The notes below the pieces were generated by a model. That model was not told where the DNA came from. It did not search any database and worked only from the letters and a program-made list of their open reading frames with translations. 64,000 bases of DNA from Desulfomonile tiedjei DSM 6799 (GTDB taxonomy: Bacteria > Desulfobacterota > Desulfomonilia > Desulfomonilales > Desulfomonilaceae): positions 5,832,001 to 5,896,000 of the forward strand of contig NC_018025.1 in the NCBI RefSeq assembly GCF_000266945.1, written 5' to 3'. Shown here piece by piece: positions 43,699 to 53,034 of the stretch. Within the stretch, counting starts at the first letter, position 1. Each line of letters begins with the position of its first letter. The translations under genes and the position numbers were made by a program.

Positions 43699-46026
43699 TT
43701 ATTCCTGCGTAGATCCGGCCCCCGTTTGTGAGGACTGCCCGATCAATTCGCTCCAGTCACGGGTAAATCTGTACACCTGTCCGAGTCCGTACAACGAAAG
43801 GGTGAGGAATACTGTTTGATCCGGGTCCTTTATCTTTTGAGTTACCGGGTCCTGTTCGCGAACTTCCGAATATCTGAGCACCACATTCCAGCACTGCGGA
43901 TGGTAATTCAATCCGATACTGGTGAAGTAAGCAAAGTTAAACTGATGCGTATATTGATTCTCGAAAAAACATTCCAGATTTGAAGTCAATTTGACCTGAA
44001 CGTTCACATTGGTTTGTCGATTCAAATCCTGCAAACGGTCACCCTCGGTGAATTGGTGCAATATTCTTACGAGATCGCCTCTGTGATCCATGAGTCCCAG
44101 GTTGAGGCTGTACCGTCTCATGCGGTTGAAGACCGGGTCGTATTCGGTTTGAGCGCCGAAATCCACCATGGAATGAGGCTTTAAAATCAACTCGGCCCGT
44201 GTGTTTGTCCAGCGAGTGTCCCCCAGCAACAAGCTACGTTGTCCGAGCGGATCGTCTGCAGATCTGGTGCTGTAGAAATCGTATCCCTGTGACAGGGTGA
44301 GTGTCATGAAGTCGAAATACTCGTCTTGACTAAGTCTACCGGTAAGTACCTGTCGCATTTCTGCAACCAGGAGACTCACCTGGTCGACTCTATCGCTGTC
44401 ATCAAAGAAAGGGTAGGTTTGCTGTCGTGCAAAGGGCCGGTACGTCCAAGACACGCGAGGGCGTACCCAATGCTTTATCCTCTGGAACCCCAGACCGCCA
44501 TTGTAAATGGATTGGAAATCCGTGAACACGTCAGCGCTTACCTGGTACAAATCCGGTCGAATTGTGTTGACCGAACTGACACTTTTTCCACGTTCGTAAT
44601 AGTCGGCCAAGTACGCTTTGGGAAAGTACGTCATTGAAGGTTCTACTTTGAGATACCTTCCGAGCGCCAGGGGAAGACTCAGGCGAGTATCCATCTGAAA
44701 ACGGCTTCCAAGCCACTCGCGGTCTTTGATTGGAGCAAAAAAGAAATTATACGCGAGATTGGAGTTGAGATAGAACGGCGTGTACGGAATCTTCTGGTAA
44801 AACAGGACCGATCTGATCGTTGGGAGATTCTGCACTGTTGCAGCATTGTCCGGCATATCGAGATTCTCGAAATGCCTTGCCTCTGCAGAAAAGAGAAAGT
44901 TGTTCAACTGTTTGTACAGGACAACATTCGATTCCAGGTATCGCACGCGAACTCTTCTGTCAAAACGTCCACCCCAGACTTCGAAATAGCCGCGATCCGA
45001 GACCCAGCTTCCATTGGCCTGTAAGCGTATTGCAGACGGCAAGTCCTGCTCGTGTCGCCACGTGACATAAAAGAGATGGCTTCGCGGATTCGACTCCGAC
45101 CCGAACTCCCAATCGTAGGTGTACTCCCCGTGAAACCTTCCCTGAAAATCTTCATAAGGGAAATACCTGAATTCGAGGCCCAACTGTAATGCTCTCCGGG
45201 TGCACACTCTGGGGACAATGGTTGCGTCAACGCTTGGCGAAATGTCCACGAAGATGGGTAGCCGTACATCGAATCCTTTTTGGCTGCTATTTGCAAAGGT
45301 CGGCATGAGAAGGCCGCTCTGCCGTTGACGTTTTGCCGGATATATCAACCAGGGAAGATAAAAAACCGGGATATCCTTGATATAAAAGAAACCATGCTTC
45401 AAGGTACCATAGCCTTCCATGGTGACGTTCAGGTCGCGACCTCGTATCCTCCAATCCGGAATAATACCGTCACAGGTGGTGAAGCTGCCTTCTTGAAGGC
45501 GATAACTGGAAGGGCCGGTCTTTTCCAGCACCTTTCCTTCAAGATAAATATTATGTCGAGTGAGAAGCAGCTTGCCGTCAGTCAGCTCGCCGGTGGCATC
45601 CTTGAGCCGCACCAGCACCTTGTCTGCTTCAATAACATCTCCTCCCATGCGGACGATGACTTTCCCGGAGGCTGTCAAATTTCCGGTATTTTCCTCGAAC
45701 ACGATGCTGTCCGCACGAAGCCGAAAATTCCCCTGGGCAACTGTCACGTTCCCGCTGGCAGTCCACGTATTGGTTTCACGAGTCAGTGAGACACGATCCG
45801 CTGAAATCTGAATCGGTAATTCTCCGGGAAATATGCTCTTCGGTAATGCGGAAATGTCAAAATCTTTGGATTTGGATTCCTGAGCGGAACTGTCAGATGC
45901 ACATATCAATACTATCAGCAAACACCAGGAGGCCAGCAGGCATCGGAAAACGGAGCGCACCCGATCTCGAGACACGTGCGAGCTTTTCCATAAGGACTGC
46001 TGGAAGATTGTACAACGCATGAGCAT
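43699..46026 (-). CDS. lptD: LptD, LPS-assembly outer-membrane protein
   Basis: 775 residues. Signal peptide (hydrophobic about 27-46), an LptA-like OstA domain (about 65-200: ISADRVSLTRETNTWTASGN, GNLTASGKVIV, ADKVLVRL), then the LptD barrel (FFYIKDIPVFYLPWLIYPAKR and FRYFPYEDFQGRFHGEYTYD). It inserts LPS into the outer membrane with LptE. It starts one base after the folC stop (TGA then A then ATG), so the two are co-transcribed. Its presence shows an LPS-bearing outer membrane. Confidence 0.93.
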   Translation of the reverse strand: MLMRCTIFQQSLWKSSHVSRDRVRSVFRCLLASWCLLIVLICASDSSAQESKSKDFDISALPKSIFPGELPIQISADRVSLTRETNTWTASGNVTVAQGNFRLRADSIVFEENTGNLTASGKVIVRMGGDVIEADKVLVRLKDATGELTDGKLLLTRHNIYLEGKVLEKTGPSSYRLQEGSFTTCDGIIPDWRIRGRDLNVTMEGYGTLKHGFFYIKDIPVFYLPWLIYPAKRQRQSGLLMPTFANSSQKGFDVRLPIFVDISPSVDATIVPRVCTRRALQLGLEFRYFPYEDFQGRFHGEYTYDWEFGSESNPRSHLFYVTWRHEQDLPSAIRLQANGSWVSDRGYFEVWGGRFDRRVRVRYLESNVVLYKQLNNFLFSAEARHFENLDMPDNAATVQNLPTIRSVLFYQKIPYTPFYLNSNLAYNFFFAPIKDREWLGSRFQMDTRLSLPLALGRYLKVEPSMTYFPKAYLADYYERGKSVSSVNTIRPDLYQVSADVFTDFQSIYNGGLGFQRIKHWVRPRVSWTYRPFARQQTYPFFDDSDRVDQVSLLVAEMRQVLTGRLSQDEYFDFMTLTLSQGYDFYSTRSADDPLGQRSLLLGDTRWTNTRAELILKPHSMVDFGAQTEYDPVFNRMRRYSLNLGLMDHRGDLVRILHQFTEGDRLQDLNRQTNVNVQVKLTSNLECFFENQYTHQFNFAYFTSIGLNYHPQCWNVVLRYSEVREQDPVTQKIKDPDQTVFLTLSLYGLGQVYRFTRDWSELIGQSSQTGAGSTQE

Positions 46027-46027
46027 T

Positions 46028-47302
46028 TCAATTGTCTTGTACGCCGCACGCTCTCCTTACCGGACCAATCATATACAGAGAGCCTACAGCCAAGATAATG
46101 TCATCCGGTGAAGCCTTCTTCAGGAGTAACTGAAAACCTTCTTCTATATCCATTACCGCACTTGCCGGAACGCCTTGAGCCCTCACGATCGCGGCAGCCT
46201 CCTCGGGGAGCAGGGCTCTGTTGCTTTGTGGAGGCACACAGACAACCTCGCGAGCGAGGGGAGACAGAATCTTGATGAGCTGTTCGTAATTCTTATCCCG
46301 GAGCATTCCAAGAAGCAGAAGAGGCTTTACTCCCGGGTACAATTGAGAGAAAGTACTCTTGAGAAGTCGAGCTCCTTCGGGCGTATGCGCCCCATCGATG
46401 ATGACGTCCGGCTGCGATCTGAGAAGCTCGAATCTTCCGGGAAACCTTGTCATTTCGATTCCCGATCGGATTGCCCCTTCGGGAATGCGGTATTCGAGAG
46501 ATCGTAATTCCTCGATTACAGCAATTGCCAATGCAGCGTTCTTGATCTGAAAACTTCCCGGCATACTCGTTGAGAGATGTTCCAGAACAAGGCTTTGGGA
46601 CCGGTACGAGAATGAATTCTTGCCGGTACGAAGCCCCATGAAATCGCGACCGAATTTGTGAACCTGCACGTTAAGATCGCGAGCGGTCCTTTCAATGACA
46701 TTCCAAGGTTCCGACCTGCTTGCTCCGGTAATGAGAGGAACTCGTTTCTTTATTATTCCCGCTTTTTCTTGAGCAACTGAAGCCAATCCCGCGCCGAGGT
46801 AGTCTTCATGTTCGCGGGAAATGTCCGTGATCACCGTAACCAGAGGATTGACCGTGTTTGTCGCATCAAGTCTTCCGCCCAATCCTACTTCGATTACAGC
46901 CACATCGGGTTTGGCACGTGCAATACAGTCGAAGGCAGCAGCAGTGGAAAACTCGAAAAAGGTGGTCCGTTCCGGATCGTATATGCTCCGCACTTTCCTG
47001 ATGGCGGTGAGCAGAGACTCCTTGGAAACGAGAGATCCATTCAGCCGTATGCGTTCACGAAAATCATTGAGATGGGGAGACGTATAGAGCGCGGCCTTAT
47101 AACCGGATTCCAGCAGGATGTGGTAGATAAATGACGCAGTTGACCCTTTGCCGTTGCTTCCCGCAACATGCACTACCGGAAATTGAGCTTCCGGATTACC
47201 CATAGTGCTCAGAAGTCGTGTGATATTATCGAGTCCCAGGAGAATTCCAAAGCGCTCCAGCGAATACATAAAGGAGATCGTCTCCCGGTACTCACGATCC
47301 AA
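46028..47302 (-). CDS. folC: FolC, dihydrofolate/folylpolyglutamate synthase
   Basis: 424 residues, Mur-ligase fold. P-loop GSNGKGSTASFIYHILLESG, TSPHLNDFRERIRLNG, AVIEVGLGGRLDATN, TDISREHEDYLG and DGAHTPEGARLLKSTFSQL are all present. It makes folate and its polyglutamates. The start is uncertain: TTG 47302 has GGAAGA nearby, while a stronger GGAGG lies further upstream before a CTG; the frame is open only from a TAG there. Upstream of lptD in one transcription unit. Confidence 0.9.
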   Translation of the reverse strand: MDREYRETISFMYSLERFGILLGLDNITRLLSTMGNPEAQFPVVHVAGSNGKGSTASFIYHILLESGYKAALYTSPHLNDFRERIRLNGSLVSKESLLTAIRKVRSIYDPERTTFFEFSTAAAFDCIARAKPDVAVIEVGLGGRLDATNTVNPLVTVITDISREHEDYLGAGLASVAQEKAGIIKKRVPLITGASRSEPWNVIERTARDLNVQVHKFGRDFMGLRTGKNSFSYRSQSLVLEHLSTSMPGSFQIKNAALAIAVIEELRSLEYRIPEGAIRSGIEMTRFPGRFELLRSQPDVIIDGAHTPEGARLLKSTFSQLYPGVKPLLLLGMLRDKNYEQLIKILSPLAREVVCVPPQSNRALLPEEAAAIVRAQGVPASAVMDIEEGFQLLLKKASPDDIILAVGSLYMIGPVRRACGVQDN

Positions 47303-47602
47303 TTCTTTGTCTTCCAGCAGAGGCTACCTCCGGAAAAGTTAAATCGCGACTGTTTCAAAGCGGTTTCGCTAAGATACATCTGGAGTGCTTATAACATACC
47401 GAAAATTGCCCGTCAAGGTCACTTGAGAATAAGTACCCGGATTAATTTAACAATGGGCGGCAACAATCTTTCGGGAACATGCATTCGACATGTGTGTCTG
47501 AATTACTTGCACACCTTTAATCTTTTTTTCCTTTTCAGAGAGGCTGAATTGATGTGGGAGAGGCCGTGAGTGGCTTTATCCTGGCGGCAAAGGAGGCAGT
47601 TC

Positions 47603-47785
47603 ATGAAGACGAGATGTCCTGATTGCGGCCGTGAATTCAGCATTCACTACTATCCGGAGCGGGAGCAGACAACGTGGTGTCCGGAATGCGGGACCTTCTT
47701 CAGCACTGAAGAACATCTGCTCGCTGAGTCTAAGGTATCCTCACAAGATGAGACGTTTGCAGTAGAGTGGCAGATGCCGGGCTGA
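47603..47785 (+). CDS. Small zinc-ribbon protein
   Basis: 60 residues with CPDCGREFSIHYYPEREQTTWCPECGTFF: two CxxC pairs about 18 residues apart, a classic zinc ribbon, then an acidic tail. AAAGGAGG lies six bases before ATG 47603; the longer frame to 47570 is not needed. Possibly binds nucleic acid or protein; no specific function. Convergent with the cysteine-repeat gene that ends at 47790. Confidence 0.65.
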   Translation: MKTRCPDCGREFSIHYYPEREQTTWCPECGTFFSTEEHLLAESKVSSQDETFAVEWQMPG

Positions 47786-47789
47786 CCGT

Positions 47790-48167
47790 TTACCTGCATT
47801 TCACCAGGATGGACGGTTCCTTGATCCATGTAGTGCACAGGCGCTCGGGTGCGACCGGGTAATCGCAGATTCTTGTCGGCGCAAGAGGAAGCACGCAGTC
47901 GCGCACCGGGGCCACCGGACCCGCACACATCCGGAGAGGAACAACAGGAATTTCGCACAGACGCGCAGGCAAAACAGGATTTTCGCATATTCGCGGGGGG
48001 GCAATAGGGGGTTCACACAACCTCATCGGAGCCACCGGTTCTGCATATATTGCAGCAGGTGCTACAACGGTCGCACAGTGTAGGGGAGCAGACGGGTGGC
48101 ATACAAAACCGAATCCTGCCGCAGGGAGCACAAGAATAAACGCCAGAATCACCATCAGCTTTTTCAT
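47790..48167 (-). CDS. Secreted cysteine decapeptide-repeat protein
   Basis: 125 residues. Signal peptide (MKKLMVILAFILVLPAAGFG, residues 1-20), then seven tandem ten-residue units of the type PVAPxRLC (about 43-112), e.g. EPPIAPPRIC, ENPVLPARLC, EIPVVPLRMC, AGPVAPVRDC, VLPLAPTRIC and DYPVAPERLC. One Cys and one Arg per unit, at constant spacing, would give a Pro-rich rod with periodic thiols for disulfide crosslinking or metal binding in the envelope. The only other Cys are two before the repeats and one at the end. The start could be GTG 48173. No family recognised. Confidence 0.7.
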   Translation of the reverse strand: MKKLMVILAFILVLPAAGFGFVCHPSAPLHCATVVAPAAIYAEPVAPMRLCEPPIAPPRICENPVLPARLCEIPVVPLRMCAGPVAPVRDCVLPLAPTRICDYPVAPERLCTTWIKEPSILVKCR

Positions 48168-48241
48168 TGACACACCGGTCCCGAATCTCCAATAAATAGA
48201 GCGTCATTTTATCACGTTTCGAGAAATAGGACACACCAAAA

Positions 48242-49156
48242 ATGAAGATTCAGAGATCTCTTCTGATTCTCCCGGTTAATGTCCCTCGCTTCATCGATAA
48301 AGCTCATCTGAGAGGTGCGGACGCTATAGTACTGGACCTCGAAGATTCTATTCCCCCAAGCGAAAAGGACAGCGCGAGAGAACACGTTTCATCGGCAATC
48401 GGTAAGGTCGGTCGCGCAGGCGCCGATGTCTTTGTTCGGGTAAACAACGATCCCGCTCTTTTTGAAAAGGACATGCACGCGGCTGTTCGATCCGGACTTT
48501 ATGCGATTTTTCTCCCGAAAGTGGAATCGGAGAATTTCGTTCGAGAGACGGAGACTCTTCTTTCCCAATTGGAATCGGAGCGCGGCGTACTGGCTGGTTC
48601 CATAAAGCTATCCCTGCACATCGAAAGCCCCAAAGCTTTGTTGAACCTGCAATCTATACTTGCAGCGGGAACGAGAATCGAGTCCATAAGTCTCGGCACG
48701 GACGACTATTGCCTGGAGCTTGGAGTGGAACCTACTCCCGAGGGAACCGAGTTGTTCTTTCCCTTGGTGATGCTGATCACTGCGGCAAAAGCTATGGGAA
48801 TTCAACCCATGGGAATTCTCGGAAGTGTTGCGGGATATCGTGACCCGGAGGGGTTCAGGAAAGCGGCTGAAAGAGGAAGGCAGTTGGGATGTACCGGCGC
48901 ATTCTGCATTCATCCGGATCAGGTGGATATTCTCAATAAAGTCTTTTCGCCGGATCAGGCGCAGGTGGATCAGGCTTTGCGCATTAAGGCAGTATTCGAA
49001 GAATCCATGGCGCAAGGCCGGGCCGCAACAACGCTGGACGAACGCATGATTGATACTCCAATCTACAAAAGGGCTCTCAGGACTATTCAATTGGCTGATG
49101 CAGCGAAAGAACGCGAAAGAAATGCTGGAGCGGCAACGAGGAATCTGTCCGAGTGA
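48242..49156 (+). CDS. HpcH/HpaI-CitE family lyase
   Basis: 304-residue TIM-barrel. RSLLILPVNVPRFIDKA, DAIVLDLEDSIPPSEK, VFVRVNNDP, IFLPKVES, LSLHIESPKALLNL and LSLGTDDYCLELG match citrate lyase beta-like proteins (citryl-CoA, malyl-CoA or citramalyl-CoA lyases). Mg-binding Glu and Asp residues and the Arg of RVN are present. It is likely cytosolic; the exact CoA thioester is unknown. The neighbour at 49448, an acyl-CoA synthetase, makes a CoA-ester pathway plausible, though a repeat lies between them. Confidence 0.85.
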   Translation: MKIQRSLLILPVNVPRFIDKAHLRGADAIVLDLEDSIPPSEKDSAREHVSSAIGKVGRAGADVFVRVNNDPALFEKDMHAAVRSGLYAIFLPKVESENFVRETETLLSQLESERGVLAGSIKLSLHIESPKALLNLQSILAAGTRIESISLGTDDYCLELGVEPTPEGTELFFPLVMLITAAKAMGIQPMGILGSVAGYRDPEGFRKAAERGRQLGCTGAFCIHPDQVDILNKVFSPDQAQVDQALRIKAVFEESMAQGRAATTLDERMIDTPIYKRALRTIQLADAAKERERNAGAATRNLSE

Positions 49157-49263
49157 TCGCTTGACACACTATTGAACCTCACCTAACAATGAGAGTCCCG
49201 GAGTTTATCGCTCTCCTGACGAGCAGAGCGTTGCCGTGGAATAGAAACCCTTGATGTGGTGAA

Positions 49264-49438
49264 TTATATAGTCATTGCCAAAATAAATGACCGAAACTCT
49301 GTAGATATGAGTCGAAAAATCCCCCCTGACCCCCCTTTAATAAGGGGGGAATTGAGGTGTCGCCTCTTACCCCCCCTTTCGTAAAGGGGGGTTGGGGGGA
49401 TTTGAATCGGACAAAATTTTTGGCAAACACAATATATA
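49264..49438. repeat. R3-ended repeat with a CCCCCC/GGGGGG palindrome inside
   Basis: The ends TATATAGTCATTGCCAAAAT (49264) and, inverted, TTTGGCAAACACAATATATA (to 49438) resemble R3 ends. Between them, at 49319-49402, is a palindrome of the type AATCCCCCCTGACCCCCC ... GGGGGGTTGGGGGGATT. The right end overlaps the ribosome site region of the acyl-CoA synthetase. Confidence 0.65.
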
Positions 49439-49447
49439 GAGGACTAC

Positions 49448-51004
49448 ATGGTCAAATCAGTTAATGCGTCCTGGTGGATACAACGCTGGAATGAGCTCCA
49501 GCCTGAAAAAACTGCAATTCTCTTCGAAGATCGAAATATTAGCTACCGACAGCTCCACATGCGGTCAAACGCAACCAGTTGTTGGCTTCAGTCGTTAGGA
49601 ATAGAAAAAGGCGACCGTGTTGCGGTCCTTCTGGAGAACTGTCCGGAATTTATAGAGCTTTACCTGGCGTGCTCGCGACTCGGCGCCATCTTTGTGCCGA
49701 TAAATTTCAGACTGGCGGCTCCTGAAGTCGATTACCTGATAAGACACAGCCGTCCGCGTTTGTTCGTGTTCAGCAAACGATTCATGAATACGTTCCAAAG
49801 TCTGGATTCCGAGTCGTACAGGCCGCCTCTCCTGGCTGCTGTTGTGGGCGATACCAAGCCATCCAATCGCATTTTCAATTACGATCTGGATACACGGAGT
49901 TTCGAAGGCAAAGCTCCCTTCATAACGCCATCGCTCGGTCCTGCCGATCCTGAAGAGCCTCATGTAATCATGTACACCTCCGGGACTACAGGTCGGCCGA
50001 AAGGGGCTGTGCTGAGTCATCGAAAGACCTTTTTCAATTGTCTTAATGCGGAAATCTTCTTTCAACTCTCTTTTCAGGATAACATGCTCGTGATGCTCCC
50101 GCTATTCCATTCCGGCGGCCTGTTTATCCAGGCTTCACCGTGTCTTTTCAAAGGAGCTACCCTGGTAATTCATCCTCGATTCGATCCCATCAAAACATAT
50201 CGGGATATCGAACGATTCAAGATCACGAAACTCCTGGGAGTTCCCACCGTATTCCGATCTCTTCTGAGCGTGGATCCGAGAGAACGAGGAGACCTTTCAT
50301 CATTGCACGTGTGCGCAATCGGTGGTGAAAAAGTCACTCACGAACTTCTGGTAGAATGTCGCGAGAACGGGTTTCCTCTGCGGCAGATCATGGGACAGAC
50401 TGAAACCTCCATTCTCTTGTGGGCTTCGGAAGAAGAGTCAATTGCCCGCCCCGGAACGGTAGGAAGACCGGTGTTTCATGCGGAGGTCACGCTTGTCGAT
50501 AAACAGGGTAAACGGGTAAGCCCCAATGAAGTGGGCGAAATAGTCGTTCGTGGATCCATCATGATGAAGGAATATTGGCAGGATCCTGTCCAGACCGAAC
50601 AGATCTTCAGCGGAGGTTGGTTGCGTACCGGCGATCTTGCCCGTATGGACGACGACGGTTATTTCTACCTTGTTGACAGGGCAAAAGACATGTACATATC
50701 CGGCGGAGAAAACGTGTACCCCGCGGAAGTGGAACGAGTGCTCAAAGAACACCCCGCAGTGGAAGATGCAGCAGTTGTCGGCGATTTTCATGAATTATGG
50801 GGAGAATGCGGGCACGCATTTCTTCTTCTGCGCAAGGATTCGTCATTGACCGAGGACATGTTGATCGCGTTTTGCAAAGAACGACTCGCATCGTATAAAC
50901 TGCCTCGAAAAATAACCTTCTGCGTCTCGTTTCCGCGTACACCTCTGGGCAAAGTGCGTAAGTTTTTGCTCAAGAACAACTCGCATTCCGAATCGGGTAA
51001 GTGA
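49448..51004 (+). CDS. AMP-forming acyl-CoA synthetase
   Basis: 518-residue ANL enzyme that activates a carboxylic acid to its CoA thioester through an acyl-adenylate. Motifs: P-loop YTSGTTGRPKGAV, GQTET (A5), GWLRTGDLARMDDDGYFYLVDR (A7-A8), YISGGENVYPAEVE and C-terminal PRTPLGKVRKF, where Lys is the usual catalytic residue. Substrate unknown. GAGGAC seven bases before the ATG. Next to the CitE-like lyase in the same direction. Confidence 0.88.
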   Translation: MVKSVNASWWIQRWNELQPEKTAILFEDRNISYRQLHMRSNATSCWLQSLGIEKGDRVAVLLENCPEFIELYLACSRLGAIFVPINFRLAAPEVDYLIRHSRPRLFVFSKRFMNTFQSLDSESYRPPLLAAVVGDTKPSNRIFNYDLDTRSFEGKAPFITPSLGPADPEEPHVIMYTSGTTGRPKGAVLSHRKTFFNCLNAEIFFQLSFQDNMLVMLPLFHSGGLFIQASPCLFKGATLVIHPRFDPIKTYRDIERFKITKLLGVPTVFRSLLSVDPRERGDLSSLHVCAIGGEKVTHELLVECRENGFPLRQIMGQTETSILLWASEEESIARPGTVGRPVFHAEVTLVDKQGKRVSPNEVGEIVVRGSIMMKEYWQDPVQTEQIFSGGWLRTGDLARMDDDGYFYLVDRAKDMYISGGENVYPAEVERVLKEHPAVEDAAVVGDFHELWGECGHAFLLLRKDSSLTEDMLIAFCKERLASYKLPRKITFCVSFPRTPLGKVRKFLLKNNSHSESGK

Positions 51005-51032
51005 GAGTTCTTGTTACTTCTACTCAGTTATC

Positions 51033-51437
51033 TCTACCGATTCTCGAGAGTAATCACGGATTGTGAAGAGCAGCTCCCGGCAAATTGGTAGCACCGGCCT
51101 CCGGAAAGTGTCTCAAAATTCTCGTATGCACAAAAAATCGTGCCACGATTCATCATCCTTGTAGGGGCAGGTCTCGTGCCTGCCCTCCCGCAATGACCGG
51201 CACGGAGGCCGATCACTACCGGGCACCCACGAGGCGCGCCCCTACAATCAGGCCGTGAAGATGATGAGAATTTCGTGTCACGATCTGGGATAAATTTCGA
51301 CTTTTGAGACAGTCTCTCCGTGCCGGTGAACAATTCACCGAACAAATCAATCAGTTCTCGCCGGCAGAGACGCTGGCGCTACTGATTCTTCCCATTGCAG
51401 GCATTGTATTCCGTCAAGACTTTCAATAACCGCTATA
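51033..51437 (+). repeat. R2 interspersed repeat, copy c, carrying a MITE
   Basis: It matches copy b (7178-7362) on both sides of the insertion at 51104-51316: TACCGATTCTCG, CACGGATTGTGAAGAGCAGC, then after the MITE CCGTGCCGGTGAACAATTCA and the end CCGCTATA. Empty-site sequence at copy b is GGCCTCCGTGCCGG. Confidence 0.85.
51104..51316 (+). mobile_element. MITE, copy 2 (inside an R2 repeat)
   Basis: 213 bp, ends GAAAGTGTCTCAAAATTC and, inverted, TTTTGAGACAGTCTC, flanked by 4-bp direct repeats TCCG (51100-51103, 51317-51320). The body is about 90% like copy 1 in the same orientation, but the two terminal segments are swapped compared with copy 1. Confidence 0.87.
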
Positions 51438-51498
51438 AGAAAATCGTAAAAGTATTCTTTGTGGGACAGGGTCTTCCAACCTGCGGCATCTCAGAGCG

Positions 51499-53019
51499 TT
51501 ACTCAGCGGAACGAGCGTCACTGTCCGGCATTGTGAAATAAAACGTCGAACCGACCCCAACTTCGGATTCAACCCAGACTCGCCCTTTGTGACGTTCGAT
51601 TATTTTCTTTACGATCGCGAGCCCCATACCTGTCCCTTTGAACGGTCCTTTTTTCTGTAGTCGCTGAAAAATCACGAAAATACGATCATGGTGACGCTCG
51701 GGAATACCAATCCCATTGTCCTTGACAGAAAAGACCCAATCACCACTTCCATTTCTCTCGGCAGAAATGTGGATCTTGGGCGGTTCATCACGCCGAAATT
51801 TTATCGCGTTGCCAATAAGATTCTGAAATACCTGCATGAGCTGCACAGGATCGGCGTTGACAATCGGCAGAGGATCATGAGTTATGCAGGCTCCATGCTC
51901 GTCTATGACATATCTCAAATTGACCAACGCCTCTTTTGCTACTTCTTCGGAATCCGTTTCTTCGAGGGAATTCCCTTTCGTGGAGATACGCGAAAATGTC
52001 AGCAAATCAATGATAAGTGACCTCATCTTCTTGGCGCCTGCCACGGCCCAATCTATGAGTTGATCTGAATCGCCTCCAAGCTTGCCTTTGTGGCGTTGCT
52101 CCAAAAGTTGCAGACAGTTGGCAACGTTTCGTAATGGTTCCTGCAGATCATGCGACGCCACATATGCAAATTGTCTCAGATCCTCGTTCGAGCGTGCCAG
52201 TTCTTCGACTCCACGTCGCAGAAGCTCTTCCGTCCGCTTACGTTCAGAAATATCTTCAATCATGCTCAGGAAATATAACGGCTTCCCTTCGGAATCCCTG
52301 ACAATGGATCTTGTAAAACCAATCCATACGATCTCGCCCTGTTTCCTAACAAGACGTTTTTCCATCTTATAATAAGGTATTTCGCCTCTGTACAGTTTTT
52401 TTGCCTTTTCAATATCCTCAGCAATATCTTCCGGGAACGAGATGTCCGTAAATGTCAATTTTCTGAGCTCTTCCTCGGAATATCCCACAATTTGAGAATA
52501 GGCCTTATTACAAGTCACAAAACGATAATTCAGGTCCGCTATATGCATGCCGAGCGGACCTTGTTCAAATACTGTCCGGAAACGCTCCTCGCTTTCCCGG
52601 AGCTTTTCTTGATTTCGCTTATGTTCGGCTACCAGCTCCCATTGCTGCAAAACCCGTAAAGCGAGATACGGCATGTCTGCGAACGCTAGCGGGGATTTTA
52701 CCACGTAATCCGCTGCGCCTGCTTTCATGGCATCCACAGCGAGCCGTTCATCCCCGTGGCTGGTCATCAGAATTATTGGAAAAGAACGATCTTCCTCACC
52801 TGCAGGCAGAATATCCGTGCCTTTGCCATCCGGCAGCAGCCAGTCCGAGATAACGAGATCAGGAAAAGATTCACTCAAATATGTCAATGCATCCTCGATA
52901 TTGGAGACGCAGGTCAGGTTCACAGGAGGGCCCTCAGCTTTCCGAAAGGCTCTTCTAAGGGCCTCTGCATGGGCTTCTTCGTCTTCAACCAGCAAAATAT
53001 TGATAGATTTTTCAGCCAA
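51499..53019 (-). CDS. Response regulator-PAS-histidine kinase hybrid
   Basis: 506 residues. Receiver domain (about 5-125, phospho-Asp in DLVISDWLLPDG, Lys in VVKSPLAF), a PAS domain (about 140-262, FRTVFEQGPLGMHIADLNY), then HisKA with the phospho-His in ASHDLQEPLRNVANCL and HATPase_c (NLIGNAIKFR, DNGIGIP, GTGMGLAIVKKI). No membrane segments, so a soluble kinase reading a cytosolic signal. The HisKA motif is of the bacteriophytochrome-like type. Last gene of a three-gene signalling unit (15 bp after the response regulator). Confidence 0.87.
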   Translation of the reverse strand: MAEKSINILLVEDEEAHAEALRRAFRKAEGPPVNLTCVSNIEDALTYLSESFPDLVISDWLLPDGKGTDILPAGEEDRSFPIILMTSHGDERLAVDAMKAGAADYVVKSPLAFADMPYLALRVLQQWELVAEHKRNQEKLRESEERFRTVFEQGPLGMHIADLNYRFVTCNKAYSQIVGYSEEELRKLTFTDISFPEDIAEDIEKAKKLYRGEIPYYKMEKRLVRKQGEIVWIGFTRSIVRDSEGKPLYFLSMIEDISERKRTEELLRRGVEELARSNEDLRQFAYVASHDLQEPLRNVANCLQLLEQRHKGKLGGDSDQLIDWAVAGAKKMRSLIIDLLTFSRISTKGNSLEETDSEEVAKEALVNLRYVIDEHGACITHDPLPIVNADPVQLMQVFQNLIGNAIKFRRDEPPKIHISAERNGSGDWVFSVKDNGIGIPERHHDRIFVIFQRLQKKGPFKGTGMGLAIVKKIIERHKGRVWVESEVGVGSTFYFTMPDSDARSAE

Positions 53020-53034
53020 TTCATGGCTCCATTT

